Source: Cladorrhinum sp. PSN259 (lineage: Eukaryota; Ascomycota; Sordariomycetes; Sordariales; Podosporaceae). From it: a stretch of DNA of 64,000 nucleotides. The translations under genes were made by a program, and so were the position numbers. Location: NCBI GenBank assembly GCA_033725935.1, contig MU867068.1:310001-374000 (forward strand). The letters run 5' to 3'. Shown piece by piece: positions 13,065 through 23,957 of the stretch; within the stretch, counting starts at the first letter, position 1; the number at the start of each line of letters is the position of its first letter. Below the pieces are notes generated by a model. It was not told where the DNA came from, did no database searches, and saw only the letters and a list, made by a program, of their open reading frames with translations.

Positions 13065-15855
13065 TCAACCGCTGCACATGACGCAGGCCTCGGGGTTCTC
13101 GATGCTGCAAGCAAGGACTGCCTCAGAGTAAATATCAACCTCACGCTCCTTGCTGTCGCCCTCCTCATCTTCAACATCCTTCTTGCCGTCGAGAGCTGGC
13201 GAGCCAATAGACTCAAGCTTGGGCTTCTCGACAGGCTCAGTAGGGAGAGCCTTGGGGCTATCACCCTCCGGAACATCCGCCTTGAAGGCAGGGGGCTTCG
13301 CTGGCGAGGCCAAGGGCCGGGTCTTGACCTCGGAGGCTGCAGGTGTCTTGATGGGAGGAGGGGTAGTGCTGGGAGTAGGGACACCGTTGCCAAGACCGCT
13401 GGGGGCGCTGTCCTTCTGATACATGGGGCGAGGGACCGCGCTAGGGGAGGACATGTAGCTGCCAGGAGGAGCGCGCTTCTTAAGCCCGGAGACCTTGCTG
13501 ACGTTGGTGTCTTGCACCTTGAGTGCCTCCTGATCGACAGTGAACTGAATGGGGGCAGCGGCAGCCTGGGTGCGGAGATAGTACATGCCGGTCTTGAGAC
13601 CAAGCTTCCAGCCGGTGAAGTGCATGCTGGTGATCTTGCCCATGGTAGGCTCGCGCATGTGGATGTTGAGCGACTGAGACTGATCAATGAAGGCACCACG
13701 ATCGGCAGCCATCTGAACGATGGTGCGCTGGGAGATCTCCCAAACGGTCTTGTAGAGAGCCTTAAGGTCGGCGGGAATGTTGGGAATGTTCTGGATAGAA
13801 CCGCCCTCCGCGATGATGCGGTTCTTCATGTTGTCGGACCACAGGCCCAGCTCGACAAGGTCCTTGAGAAGCCAAGGGTTGACAACCTGGAACTCGCCAG
13901 CAAGCACACGGCGCTGATAGATGTTGGAGGTGTAAGGCTCGAAGCATTCGTTGTTGCCCAAGATCTGAGAGGTCGAGGCAGTAGGCATGGGAGCAACCAG
14001 CAAGCTGTTGCGAACGCCGTGCTCCTTGATCTTTGCCTTTAGCGACTCCCAATCCCACAGGGAGCTCGGAGTCACGTTCCACATGTCGTACTGGAGGACG
14101 CCCTGGGAGACAGGAGATCCTTCATAGGTGGAGTAGGGGCCCTCCTCTTTGGCAAGCTGGCAGGAAGCAGTAAGAGCGGCATGGTAGATGGTCTCGAAAA
14201 TTTGCTTGTTCAACTCACGAGCCTCAGGAGACTCGAAGGGCATGCGAAGAGCCAGGAAAGCATCGGCAAGACCCTGGACACCGAGACCAATAGGGCGGTG
14301 ACGAGAGTTGCTGTTCCAGGCCTCTTGGACGGGGTAGTGGTTTACGTCGATGATCCTGTTAAGGTTGCGGACGACAACCTGGGTGACCTCGTGCAGCTTC
14401 TTGAAGTCATACTTGCCCGCGTTATAGTCGACGTACTGGGGAAGAGCCAGGGATGCAAGGTTGCAGACAGCGACCTCATCAGGGGCGGAGTACTCAACGA
14501 TCTCCGTGCAGAGGTTGGAGCTGCGGATGGTACCGAGGTTCTTCTGGTTGCTCTTGCGGTTGCAAGCATCCTTGTAAAGCATGAAAGGGTTGCCAGTCTC
14601 CGTCTGAGCCTCAAGAATGGCATACCAGATCTTCTGGGCTTTCATAGTCTTGCGACCCTTGCCCTCCTTTTCATACTTCTCGTAAAGAGCCTCGAACTCC
14701 TCACCGTAGCAGTCGGCAAGGCCGGGGCACTCGTTGGGGCACATGAGCGTCCACTCTCCGTTCTTCTCCACGCGCTTCATGAAGAGATCAGGAATCCAGA
14801 GGGCAAGGAAAAGATCGCGAGCGCGAATCTCCTCCTTACCATGGTTCTTACGGAGGTCGAGGAACTCGAACACATCGGCGTGCCAGGGCTCAAGATAAAT
14901 GGCGAAGGCACCCGGGCGCTTGTTGCCACCCTGATCCACGTAGCGGGCGGTGTTGTTGAAAACGCGAAGCATGGGAACAATGCCGTTGGAGGTACCGTTG
15001 GTGCCAGCAATGTATGAGCCGGTCGCGCGAATGCGATGAATGTTGAGACCGATACCACCAGCCATCTTGGAGATCATAGCGCAAGTCTTGAGGGTATCGT
15101 AAATGCCGTCAATGCTGTCATCCTTCATGTCGACAAGGAAGCAAGACGAGAGCTGAGCCTGAGGAGTACCAGCGTTGAAGAGGGTAGGAGAGGCGTGAGT
15201 GAAGAACTTGGATGACATGAGGTTGTAGGTGTCCAAGACGCGCTCGATGTTGTCTCCCCAGATACCGACAGCCACACGCATGATCATGTGCTGGGGTCTT
15301 TCGACAATCTTGCCGTCGAGCTTCAGGAGGTAGGACCGCTCGAGCGTCTTGAAACCGAAGTACTGGTAGTTGAAATCGCGATCATAAACGATGGCGGAAT
15401 CCAGTTCCTCTTTGTGGCGCATGACGCATTCGTAGGTATCCTTGGCAATCATTGGCGATGCCCGGTCGTTCTTGGGGTTGACATAGTGGTACAAGTCGCT
15501 CACTACCGCTGACCATTGCTTCTTGGTCTGCTTGTGGAGGTTTGAGACTGCGATACGGGCAGCGAGAATTGCATAGTCGGGGTGGGTGACAGTCATGTAT
15601 GCGGCGGTCTCAGCGGCCTGTTTGATGTCCTGTCAGTATGATGTCTGTCTGCATGTAGCCTGTTTTGATCTGACTTACGAGATCATCGAGCTGAGCGGTG
15701 GTGACACCTCCGTAGACACCGGAGATGACCTTCTGGGTGATGGCGACGGGATCAACATGGTCCATGTCGAGGCCGTAGCAGAGCCTCGAGACACGGGCTG
15801 TGATCTTGTCGAATTGAACGCGCTCCTGGCGCCCATCGCGCTTCTTGACATACAT
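13065..15855 (-). CDS. un-24: Ribonucleoside-diphosphate reductase large subunit (class Ia R1)
   Basis: Two exons, 15679-15855 and 13065-15629, with a 49-nt intron (donor GTAAGT, acceptor CTGACAG), give 913 aa. The enzyme reduces ribonucleoside diphosphates to deoxy forms for DNA synthesis, in the cytosol, with a small R2 subunit. Residues 1 to about 92 form the ATP-cone allosteric domain (starts MYVKKRDGRQ). Active-site residues are visible: SNLCTEI gives N431, C433 and E435; the redox pair is C222 (SSCFL) and C448 (CNLASL). The C-terminal tail ends in CVMCSG, whose cysteines (908, 911) would re-reduce the active site. Between the catalytic core and this tail lies a Pro/Ser/Lys-rich extension of about 150 residues (from about 751). 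In N. crassa this gene is un-24, and its C-terminal part also causes heterokaryon incompatibility. The enzyme call is certain from sequence; the un-24 name follows from family and gene neighbours. Confidence 0.97.
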
Positions 15856-16933
15856 CTTGTCGGTTGTGGTGAGTAGATCGGGTGAGGAAACGAAGACAAA
15901 AGCGAAGAAGACAAGAAAATATCGATGAGGGCTGAGTAAGCTGCAGCGCTGTGGAGCAAAAGCTCGCGGTTGACTAGAGCCCTGGTGAAAAACAGACAAT
16001 TCAATGTCTGTTCACGGGTCTGTAAGGTTCAGTGAGGGGTATCAGGTAGCGTTTTTTGGTGGAAGTGGAGGATGGAAAAAGAGAGGAAGAAGGAGCTTTC
16101 CTAGTTTTGCGCTGCACTCTTTTAAGAGGGGAGAAGATGTGGATCGCGTCCGGACACGCGTGCCACCAGATTTTTGACGCGTCGCTGTGCCCCGCTCCCA
16201 TTAAACAAACGCTCAGCCCAGTTACTGGCACCCTTCTGGACCAATGGATAAGCGTGGGATTTGATAAGATGGCCGAAATGCCCCACCATGCGGGGAGTTG
16301 AAGGTTGCAGGTTCCATGCCCGTGTGAATTTCAAATTTACTAGGGACCTTATGCAGCATAAGCTATGGTTTTTATAAGGCTTTGAAATCCAGACGAGAAT
16401 TCACTTTTTTCCGCCCTTGGACCTCGATTGCCGTGTAGCTCAAATTTCTTTGTCTGTGCCAGCTTCCAGGTTCTCGGGACAACGAGACTTTAAGTGTAGC
16501 TCGAGGTCCTTCCAGTTCACGCACCATCACAGACATAAATGGGCCCAATAGTGGGCTGTTTCAGATATCAGACATAGCATGTCTAGTCTTGATATTATTT
16601 TAAGGCGGCGTCGTCGTGTCGCGTCAGTATTTGAAGTCTTGGCTTAGGTAATCAGCATTAACCAACGTCAATTTATCTGTTTCGCGTTAGCGCGTTTTCA
16701 ATGGAGAGTCTAGCTGTTCGGAATGCCAAGACCAAGACCCTGAGGACGGGAAACTTTGAGGACCAAGTCTGTGACTCTTGAGGACATCTATGAGTCAAAA
16801 AGTGAAGGTATTCACAGACTCTTAATTCTTAGAGTATATTATGAGACTTGGAGCTTCATTTTCAGTCAGACGGATTATCACGAATCCCAACATTCCAACA
16901 GCAACGAGAGCAGTAAGCTCGCTGGCAGCGAAA
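15856..16933. other. Divergent promoter region between un-24 and the TatD gene
   Basis: This 1078-bp spacer separates the starts of two divergently transcribed genes. The un-24 side carries two ACGCGT boxes (listed separately) and pyrimidine-rich leader sequence. No coding region was seen. Confidence 0.7.
16156..16182. promoter_or_regulatory. Pair of MluI cell-cycle boxes (ACGCGT) upstream of un-24
   Basis: ACGCGT occurs at 16156-16161 and again at 16177-16182, 21 bp apart, about 300-330 bp upstream of the un-24 ATG. In yeasts this MCB element binds the MBF complex and drives G1/S expression of ribonucleotide reductase genes. Seeing two copies before a ribonucleotide reductase gene supports the same control here. 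That is inference from position and family. Confidence 0.6.
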
Positions 16934-18337
16934 ATGGCCCAACATCAAACTTACAAGCCTAGATATATCGATGTAAGTCTTTATATCCCAAGAACCTAAC
17001 TCAATAAAAATTAATTCTCGATCCAAAACAAGATCGGCATTAACCTAGCCGACCCAATCTTCCGCGGCCGCTACCACGGCAAATCCAGACACCCAGACGA
17101 CCTCAAGGGCGTCGTCTCCCGAGCCATCCAAGTAGGATGTACCAAGCTCATCGTCACGGGCTCATCCTTCAAGAGCTCAAGAGACGCACTCAAACTCGCC
17201 CAGGAATTCCCAAAAACAGTCTACTCAACCGCTGGAATCCACCCCTGCAGCTCATCAATTTTCAGTCCCTCCCACCACAAACACCACGATGAATCCCAAT
17301 CCGAAGGCGAAGAGGAAGCAGCAGAAGTGCACACCCCCGCCTGCGGCCCCGATCCCACCAAACCTATCCTGGACGGTGACGGCGTCGACCTAGCCCGCAG
17401 TAAAACCATCATCGATGACCTGCGCGCGCTCATTACTTCCGCTCCCAGAGACCAACTCGTTGCTTTCGGCGAGTTTGGTCTCGACTATGACAGACTTCAC
17501 TACGCATCGAAAGAAGTCCAACTTCACTCCTTCGCTGCCCAGTTAGAACTCGCCGCTTCACTGTCTCCGCAGTTACCGCTATTTCTGCACTCCCGAGCTG
17601 CGCACGAGGATTTTGTCCGCCTGCTCAAGGATGCCTTCGGCGAGAAGCTGGAGAAGCTAGAAAAAGGCGGCGTGGTGCACAGTTTTACTGGCACGGTGGA
17701 GGAGATGAAAGAGCTGATGGATTTGGGGCTATACATTGGTATCAACGGCTGCAGCTTCAAGACGGCCGAGAACTGTGCGGTTGTAAAAGAGGTGACGCTG
17801 GATCGGTTGATGATTGAGACTGATGGCCCTTGGTGTGAGGTTAGGCCTACGCACGAAGGGTGGAAGCACCTTGTCGAGTGGGAGGAGGCTAGGAAAAAGG
17901 CGGAGGAAGAAACTAAAAAGCAGGAAGAGGAAGAGTTGAGACAAAAGGCAGCAGAGGAGGCAAAGAAGAGACAACAGGAGGAGGGGGAGGCCTTGAAGAA
18001 GGCCGAGGAGGGCCTTGAGAAGCTTGAGGTGGCTGGACAGGATGGTGAGCAGGCTGCTGCTGCTGAGGGCGGCAAGCGACAGAGACAACCAAAGAAGAAG
18101 CAACCGCAGCAGCTTCAGCAAAAGAAGAACCAAAAGAAGGAGCCCGGGGTCCCCGATCGATTCAAGGTAGTCAAGAAGGAGAAGTGGGAGGAGGGTGCCA
18201 TGGTCAAGGGGCGGAACGAACCCTGCACTATTGAGCGGATAGCGAAGATCGTGGCAGGTATTAAGGGTGTTTCGGTAGAGGAGGTTTGCGAGGCTGCGTG
18301 GGCAAACACAATGAAGGTGTTTGGCGTAGAGCAATAG
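16934..18337 (+). CDS. TatD-family metal-dependent deoxyribonuclease (TATDN1-like)
   Basis: Exon 1 is 16934-16972 and exon 2 is 17033-18337. The 60-nt intron has donor GTAAGT and branch CTAAC. The protein is 447 aa. It begins with the conserved first strand YIDIGINLAD, in which Asn replaces the HxH pair of other amidohydrolases, as in the TATDN1 group. Other features are GIHP (H83), GEFGLDYDR (E160), FLHSR (H199), VVHSFTG (H229) and IETDGPW (D277). These are the usual metal ligands of the TIM-barrel phosphodiesterase. A Lys/Glu/Gln-rich segment of about 100 residues, probably helical, is inserted between the last metal-binding strand and the conserved C-terminal helix (ending near VEEVCEAAWANTMKVFG). 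Family members act as 3'-5' exonucleases or apoptotic and DNA-repair nucleases. The barrel is complete, so activity is likely. Confidence 0.92.
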
Positions 18338-18547
18338 ACAGGTTCAATCCGCGATAGATAGACTAGACTAGCGTTTAGACAGCATTCTCCTTTCTTTTTG
18401 TCAAATCCATACATGTACCCTTCGATTTCATAGAACATGTTCAGTGGGTATCATTTACTGCTTTATACACAATTGCCCCCGACTACTACAACACATACCA
18501 TAGCAATGAACTCCATACATGCGATGCTCACACAAACCAGTTATTCC

Positions 18548-20107
18548 TCACAATCCAGACCCTTTATGACCTCTTATTCTCCCGTTCCTCACAGCCCCCA
18601 TCGTAACTCCCTCCTCCCCAGTCATCCACCCAGGCATCTTCTCGCCATCGATAACTCCACTCTCGACCAACTGTCTAATACCTGCGAAGACGTGACTCCC
18701 ATGGAGCGTTAGCCTCACATACGGCCTCCAATTCGATCCCGGCCCATCATCCTCTTCTTCCTCTTCCCCATCTACGTCCATCCGATCCAAATCCTCCTCA
18801 ATCTGACTCTTCCGCCCGCCAGCATTGGCCTTCGGCCGCGGCGTTCGTTCCCCTTCCTCCTCTTCCTCTTCTTCCTCATGATTCCCAATATAAGGAAACT
18901 CATCCTCCAAAACCAAATCAACCCTCTCGACCCCTTTCCCATCACCCACCTTCCCTGTATTCCCAAACCTCGCCTGAGCAACCAACCTCGCCCTTTTCGT
19001 CAACTTTTCCTGCTTCCTCTCCGCTTGCGTCATTGGCGGAGCGTCTCTCTTTTTATTCCTATGCGGTTGTTGCGTATCATCCGACACCTCAGACAAAGGC
19101 GGGCTAGGCAAAACAGTCATCAACGGCGACTCCTTCACCTTCTCATCCGCATAGATACTCCACCCCCCACCAGCGGAATTAGTCCTGGCGCTTCCTCTCC
19201 TTTCCAGCATTTCCTCTAGGTTCCGAGTCGACAGTGAGGTAGAAAGTAGAGTGAACCTCTGTCCCGGTCTTGACAAAGCTTTTGGAATTCCCTCGACGAT
19301 CAAGTTTCGCAGCGACTTACTCTCGCCTGCACCAGCTCCTGCAGGGCCAGGACCAGTGGTCTGCGGTTTAGATAAGTAAATATGCGGCGAGGCATCAGGA
19401 AAGGCAATGTATATCGTCCGTGCTGTGTCGAAGCTTGTTGTTTGTCCTTGTCCTTTCCTACTGCCACCAAAGCCGAGACTGGTGTTATACGGTGAATCCA
19501 GAATGAATATCCGCAGGATCAAGAGAGGCAAAGTCTTGTGCCGGTCAAAGTTGTAGTACGCCTTGATATCCGGTAGAATCTGGGTCTGAAATGACTTGAG
19601 AAAAACCGAGGGGTGGAATGGCGGAACGACAAGCGAGGCCTTGTCTACTTCCTGAGGATTATCCCCGTCCGGATCCGAAGGCGGTTTCAACGGTACGATG
19701 CGGTATGCGGACCACTTTTGTGAGGTTGGGTGGTCGTACAGATACTGCAGATCGGCCATGGCCAGTTGGTATAAAGTGAGCCCATGTCGCCAATCGCCTG
19801 TCGTGATGCGGTCTAAAATCTCCCGTTTAGAACCCTTCCGCGATTGGAGCGATCTGTATTCCTCTTGCAAGGCCTCAGGTGAGGATTCTGGCGGGTAAAA
19901 GTCATTTTCATCATCTTGGTCATCCTCGGGGTCGCGTAAATATGGTACTGCTAGAGGAAGATGATTTTCGTCTAGCCATTCCAATGCAAGGGATATGAGT
20001 GATGGCCTTGATAAGCGACTGAGAAGCTTGGTGACTCTCGGGTTAGAAGGATCGACGCGTAATGTTGATGGCAGACGCGCCGTTGTGGGAACTGAAATTC
20101 GTGACAT
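18548..20107 (-). CDS. chl4: Chl4/Mis15/CENP-N-type kinetochore protein
   Basis: A single exon of 519 aa, starting at the first true ATG (20107). A longer in-frame reading from 20221 lacks an ATG. The N-terminus contains the family pattern of a small helical bundle around LLSRLSRPSLISLALEWL, followed by an acidic patch and a conserved stretch including GDWRHGLTLYQLAMADLQYL. The C-terminal part is low-complexity and acidic (about residues 400-460), ending in a short conserved block with YVRLTLHGSHVFAGIRQL. Chl4/Mis15/CENP-N sits in the inner kinetochore CCAN complex and links the CENP-A nucleosome to the outer kinetochore. The gene converges with the TatD gene, 210 bp between stops, and diverges from cys-3 across 1.8 kb. 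The assignment rests on N-terminal pattern recognition and would be quick to confirm by profile search. Confidence 0.8.
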   Translation of the reverse strand: MSRISVPTTARLPSTLRVDPSNPRVTKLLSRLSRPSLISLALEWLDENHLPLAVPYLRDPEDDQDDENDFYPPESSPEALQEEYRSLQSRKGSKREILDRITTGDWRHGLTLYQLAMADLQYLYDHPTSQKWSAYRIVPLKPPSDPDGDNPQEVDKASLVVPPFHPSVFLKSFQTQILPDIKAYYNFDRHKTLPLLILRIFILDSPYNTSLGFGGSRKGQGQTTSFDTARTIYIAFPDASPHIYLSKPQTTGPGPAGAGAGESKSLRNLIVEGIPKALSRPGQRFTLLSTSLSTRNLEEMLERRGSARTNSAGGGWSIYADEKVKESPLMTVLPSPPLSEVSDDTQQPHRNKKRDAPPMTQAERKQEKLTKRARLVAQARFGNTGKVGDGKGVERVDLVLEDEFPYIGNHEEEEEEEEGERTPRPKANAGGRKSQIEEDLDRMDVDGEEEEEDDGPGSNWRPYVRLTLHGSHVFAGIRQLVESGVIDGEKMPGWMTGEEGVTMGAVRNGRIRGHKGSGL

Positions 20108-21912
20108 TTTTGTTTTGTTTACAACGACGACGATGTTGACGATGTGGATGGGGAGAATGGAGAACCAATCTGAATTAGGAGAAGCATTCAGAATTGGAAA
20201 ACCAAGATAGAGAGGTCCCACTACACCCGGTGCTCCGGGGTGGATTCACAGCTCCGTAGATCCGGAAGAGGTGATCAACAAACCACTGCAGCCACCCGCC
20301 GTGCCCGGGACATGGATGCAAAGTCCGTGTTGGAGTCCGGGATTGGAAACCCCCACGCAGTGTCACAAGTGACAAGAGAACGTGCTCAGCAGACGTGTTT
20401 CCAGCTTCGCAGACGCGTTCATGGGTGTTCTGTCGGTCTCGGCCTGGACCTTGACATGGTCCGTGCGACCTACGGTTCTGCCCACACACCCCGCACTTCC
20501 TCCAGCTTGGCTTGACAGCTTAAAGCCATTACCCCATGTTTTGTACTCCGTACTTTCTTTTGTGTGAGGCCTTCGCTTTTGACGATACCTTCTTTTACAG
20601 ACTATTTGGAAAAGAAGGGGAATGTGTTCGGTGGAGGGCTTTAAACCTCCGTTTCACCGTCGATAACGAGCCGTAGTAGTGTCTCATACGAGCCGAGTTC
20701 GGAGCCGAATAAACCTTGGTCAGGTTGAATGTCCACGGCGTCTTACCTGTTTAGGGGATCCGGACCGTTGGCACAATTTGAGCTTGTCGAACTTTTCACG
20801 TTGCTACTAGCCCTGCGTAATGGATGTTGAAATTTCATACTTTGTACCCACTGTTTGTGCTGTCAATTGCAACATGAACGCGGCAACGACGGCCTGAGGA
20901 CCCCCACCGATGGATTTGGACAGTGGGTAGAGTTGTCAAACGAGGTCGTGTCGGGCCCCTCCGGCTGTTGTTCCTGTGGTGAGGGAGGCATTTGCAGGCA
21001 TTTGCAGGCATTGTCGAGCTTGGCGATGAGGCTTTCGGAGAATTCTCGAGTCAGGTCCAGGAACAAGAAAGTTGAAGAAAGAAAGAGGCTGCAAGACCCT
21101 GCCAAGGGACATCTACCCGTCCGTGCCGTCATCGAGTCAAATGGAACAAAGAGACGTAAAAGAAAAAAAAGAGAAGCATGCGGTGATGGCCGATGATGCG
21201 GCAGGTGGCTGTTCGAAAGTGCCTGCAAAGTGCCTGCTCTGCAATTACTAACGCACAGTGGTGATGAAAATGCCTTCAACGGGTGGTTCTTTGCTGCGAT
21301 TGGCTGCCCTTGAAAAGAGGGGCAATTTCTGAATTCTACCGAGGGCGTGGGATCCATCGTGCTCTGACTAATAGCGAGCATCGGACCGTGGGCTAGCGGG
21401 AGTTGCATCGCTGGGATTTCCACATTCGCACGCTGGCTCCCGGCTGTCCGCCCACCTTGATTTGAACTGCTCAATTCCTCAGTCTCCAGTGTCTTCCACT
21501 TTTGACACCAACAACACCACCGACACCGCAGACTTGCTTGAAGCCATCACCAAACAACGGAGCCACTTTGTTAGCTCTTTGTCCCAGCCCGCACGCCGCT
21601 CCGCCATTTCGCCGCTGACTCGCCGCGTCAGTTCCATTCTGGGAATCGAAGCCGAAGTGAAAGCCGAGTAACACCCCCGCCGCCCTGAGAGACCGGGAGC
21701 TTCTTTGTGGTACCACGCCTTTCGCATCAAAGAGAATCCCACTTGACAAAATTTCGATTGAACCCGCCTTCAACAAGATTTCAATTTCACGACCATTGCG
21801 AAAATCGATCCGACTCTCATTGCGCCAGAGGGGACACTCTCCAGATACGCGATTCAATCGCTTGAATCACATACGCCCAAGAGACCTTCTAGAAAAACAC
21901 AACACCGACAAC
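20108..21912. other. Divergent upstream region of chl4 and cys-3
   Basis: This 1.8 kb region contains no convincing gene. It has a direct repeat of TTTGCAGGCA at 20991-21010 and a likely long 5' leader for cys-3 near 21300-21912. I scanned it by eye for the CYS-3 consensus ATGRYRYCAT and found no full match; the only nearby full match is in the cys-3 intron. Confidence 0.5.
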
Positions 21913-23502
21913 ATGTCGTACACGGGTGCCCGGAGGGGGGTCAATGTCTCTCAGTACCTACGCAACTTGAACGTTCAGGATTCCGCGACGGAGGAGACAT
22001 TCATCACAGACGAAGAACTCGCCAAGGATCTCGCGCTATTTACAAACACTCAATTCTTCGACTTTGAGACGGGCCAAAACACTGATTATCAAGCTCCGCC
22101 CGTCAAGCCCGAGACGATACAATCCCCGACTGAAGATGTGAGGTCCGCAACTGATTCAATCATGGGCGACTTCCCGGCGGGCTTAGACTTTAGCATCGCA
22201 GGTTAGTGAGAGCGTTTTCCCGTTATTTCTCTTTCACGTTTCACCTTTTTTACGGCTGTTCTAGCTACTTTGTTTTACCTACTTTGTTTCTTGTTTATTC
22301 TTGTCCATATCAAATTACATATGCCGGTCATAACGAGGCAGAGTTGCCCTGTTCCCGGCAAGAACTCTGGAGATCAGCGTCTGGAATCACTGCTCACTGC
22401 ATTTGGGGGGCGGTGACGGACCAAAGAAAACCAGTTGTCTTATCACGAATTGGGGAATGCGCTCGCTCCCGTGCACACCCCACCCTCGCTCATATCGTCC
22501 ATTGTACCCCCATGCTTTGAACCGTCGTGTGATTGGGGAGGCGGGTTGGTTACAGACGACGCTCCCCTCGAGCTGCATGCAGCTGGGGAGCACAGGCTAC
22601 ACGGGCACTCCCCCCGGGGCCTGCGACCTTGGACTGGGCCACGCCTAAATGGGGCTGACAAATGATCGTCGATGCCGGCCGATGATGCCATTTCTCGTGA
22701 CTTTGGAGCGATTGCACCATCGACCATGGGGCATCAACTGCGGGTGTCAGGGACTGCCATAACTTTTGGCTCAATATCCCTGGCCTCTCCGCCCTTCCGT
22801 CGGCGGCGCGGCTGCTACTCTTAGCTTATTCTTTTTTGGATGGCATATCTTTCAATTGGCCTCCTTGCGGATCGTTAACGTTCTCTTTTTGCTGACCATG
22901 GCACAATGTCTCCAGGCGACTTCAGCTTTGGCGACTTTAGCAGCAACTACACCTCACCCACCGTTCCAGCCTTCCCAGATACCCTAGGCCCACTTCAACC
23001 CATTCAGCCCACCCCTCAGTCCGCCTACCCCCAGCCGGTATCTCAACACCAACAACCAGGGTACGTACCGTCCGGCGCTTCCCAGATCGGGGGAGAGAGC
23101 CGGCAGCAGACTGAACGTCGAGTTAGTGGCCCCGGCCGTGTCCTGAGCTTCGAGGATGCGTCGCGCGTCGCCGCCGAGGAGGACAAGCGACGACGCAACA
23201 CCGCCGCCAGCGCGCGTTTTCGCATCAAGAAGAAGCAGAGAGAGCAAGCTCTTGAGAAGTCGGCCAAGGAGATGACTGACAAGGTTACCATGCTTGAAGG
23301 GCGCATCTCTGCCCTCGAGACCGAAAACAAGTGGCTCAAGAGCCTCGTTACCGAGAAGCACGGCGACAAGCAAGATATCTTGGAGAAGTTCTTCCAGGAG
23401 TTTGCTGCCCGCGAGGCCAAGGGCAAGACCAAGGGTAGTATCAGCGCTGCCAGCTCGACTACCGCCGTCGACGACTCCGAGAAGAGGTCAACCAAGGACT
23501 AA
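21913..23502 (+). CDS. cys-3: CYS-3/MetR-type bZIP transcription factor of sulfur metabolism
   Basis: Exons 21913-22201 and 22916-23502 give 291 aa. The intron is 714 nt (donor GTTAGT, branch CTGAC about 25 nt before the acceptor CCAG). The N-terminus has a conserved block RRGVNVSQYLRNLN. The middle is Pro/Gln-rich. A bZIP follows: the basic region RRRNTAASARFRIKKK (about 188-203) and a zipper with heptad positions L209, M216, L223, L230 and L237. The ASARFRIKKK version of the basic region is typical of CYS-3/MetR/Zip1 rather than GCN4/CPC1 or AP-1 factors. CYS-3 activates sulfur-acquisition genes under sulfur limitation, binds ATGRYRYCAT, activates its own gene, and is controlled by the SCF ubiquitin ligase component SCON-2. 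The location two genes from un-24 supports the cys-3 name. The original N. crassa protein is reported as shorter, as I recall (236 aa), so the first exon needs transcript support. Confidence 0.85.
22202..22915 (+). other. Long (714-nt) intron in the cys-3 coding region
   Basis: The boundaries are GCAG|GTTAGT and CTCCAG|GCGAC, and joining them restores one reading frame (an Ala-Gly-Asp junction). Other introns in this window are mostly 49-75 nt, the longest others being 132 and 372 nt. The intron contains an exact CYS-3-type site at 22682-22691 and a GC-rich block at 22360-22650. An internal promoter or an unrecognised small exon is possible. Confidence 0.7.
22682..22691. promoter_or_regulatory. 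Exact match to the CYS-3 binding consensus inside the cys-3 intron
   Basis: The sequence ATGATGCCAT fits the palindromic consensus ATGRYRYCAT. A match is expected about once per 65 kb by chance, so the argument is its position within the gene of the factor itself, which is known to be autoregulated in N. crassa. Confidence 0.4.
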
Positions 23503-23771
23503 AGGAAATAAAAGAATTCCTTTTTCTGTTCCGTCAGGTCTGGGTTTCTGCTGTCTGGGTCTGGTTTCGGTCTGGGTTAGGAGGTACTTAGGGGTTTGGT
23601 GCGGATATACCAATATCGTCATTATCATCAACGGGGCGTTCTTTCAAGTTGAGTGGTGGTATGAGAAATGGGAAGTAGAAGAGGTTGAGGGAGGAGCTCT
23701 TGTGCATTTTTGATGGCTTGATTTATTTTGGCAATGGCATTTTTTTGGTCTCTCTCAACTCCTATTAGTTA

Positions 23772-23801
<30 letters not shown>
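23772..23801 (+). repeat. (CA)15 dinucleotide microsatellite
   Basis: About 15 uninterrupted CA units, followed by imperfect CACACAACG repeats to about 23820. Confidence 0.9.
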
Positions 23802-23803
<2 letters not shown>

Positions 23804-23940
23804 CGCACACAACGCACACAACTTTTACTGCTGTGCGACAGAAGTGGAATTTGTTTGTCTTGAAACGTTGCCCACGACTTTACGATATCACACGACCGGG
23901 TTACGAAGACACAAGCCACGAATACAGAGTGGAATGAGGA

Positions 23941-23957
23941 GGGGGGGGGGGGGGGGG
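23941..23957 (+). repeat. Poly-G run (17 nt)
   Basis: Seventeen consecutive G in the cys-3 3' flank. It is mirrored by a run of 17 C about 4 kb further on. Such a run could form a G-quadruplex and is prone to length errors. Confidence 0.9.

Noticed and set aside
13029..15017. Long plus-strand open frames (337 and 278 aa) within un-24
   Set aside because: They are antisense to the ribonucleotide reductase coding exon. They reflect its biased codon use and have no domain of their own.
20108..20221. N-terminal extension of the Chl4 frame
   Set aside because: The extended frame has no ATG; the first ATG is at 20107.
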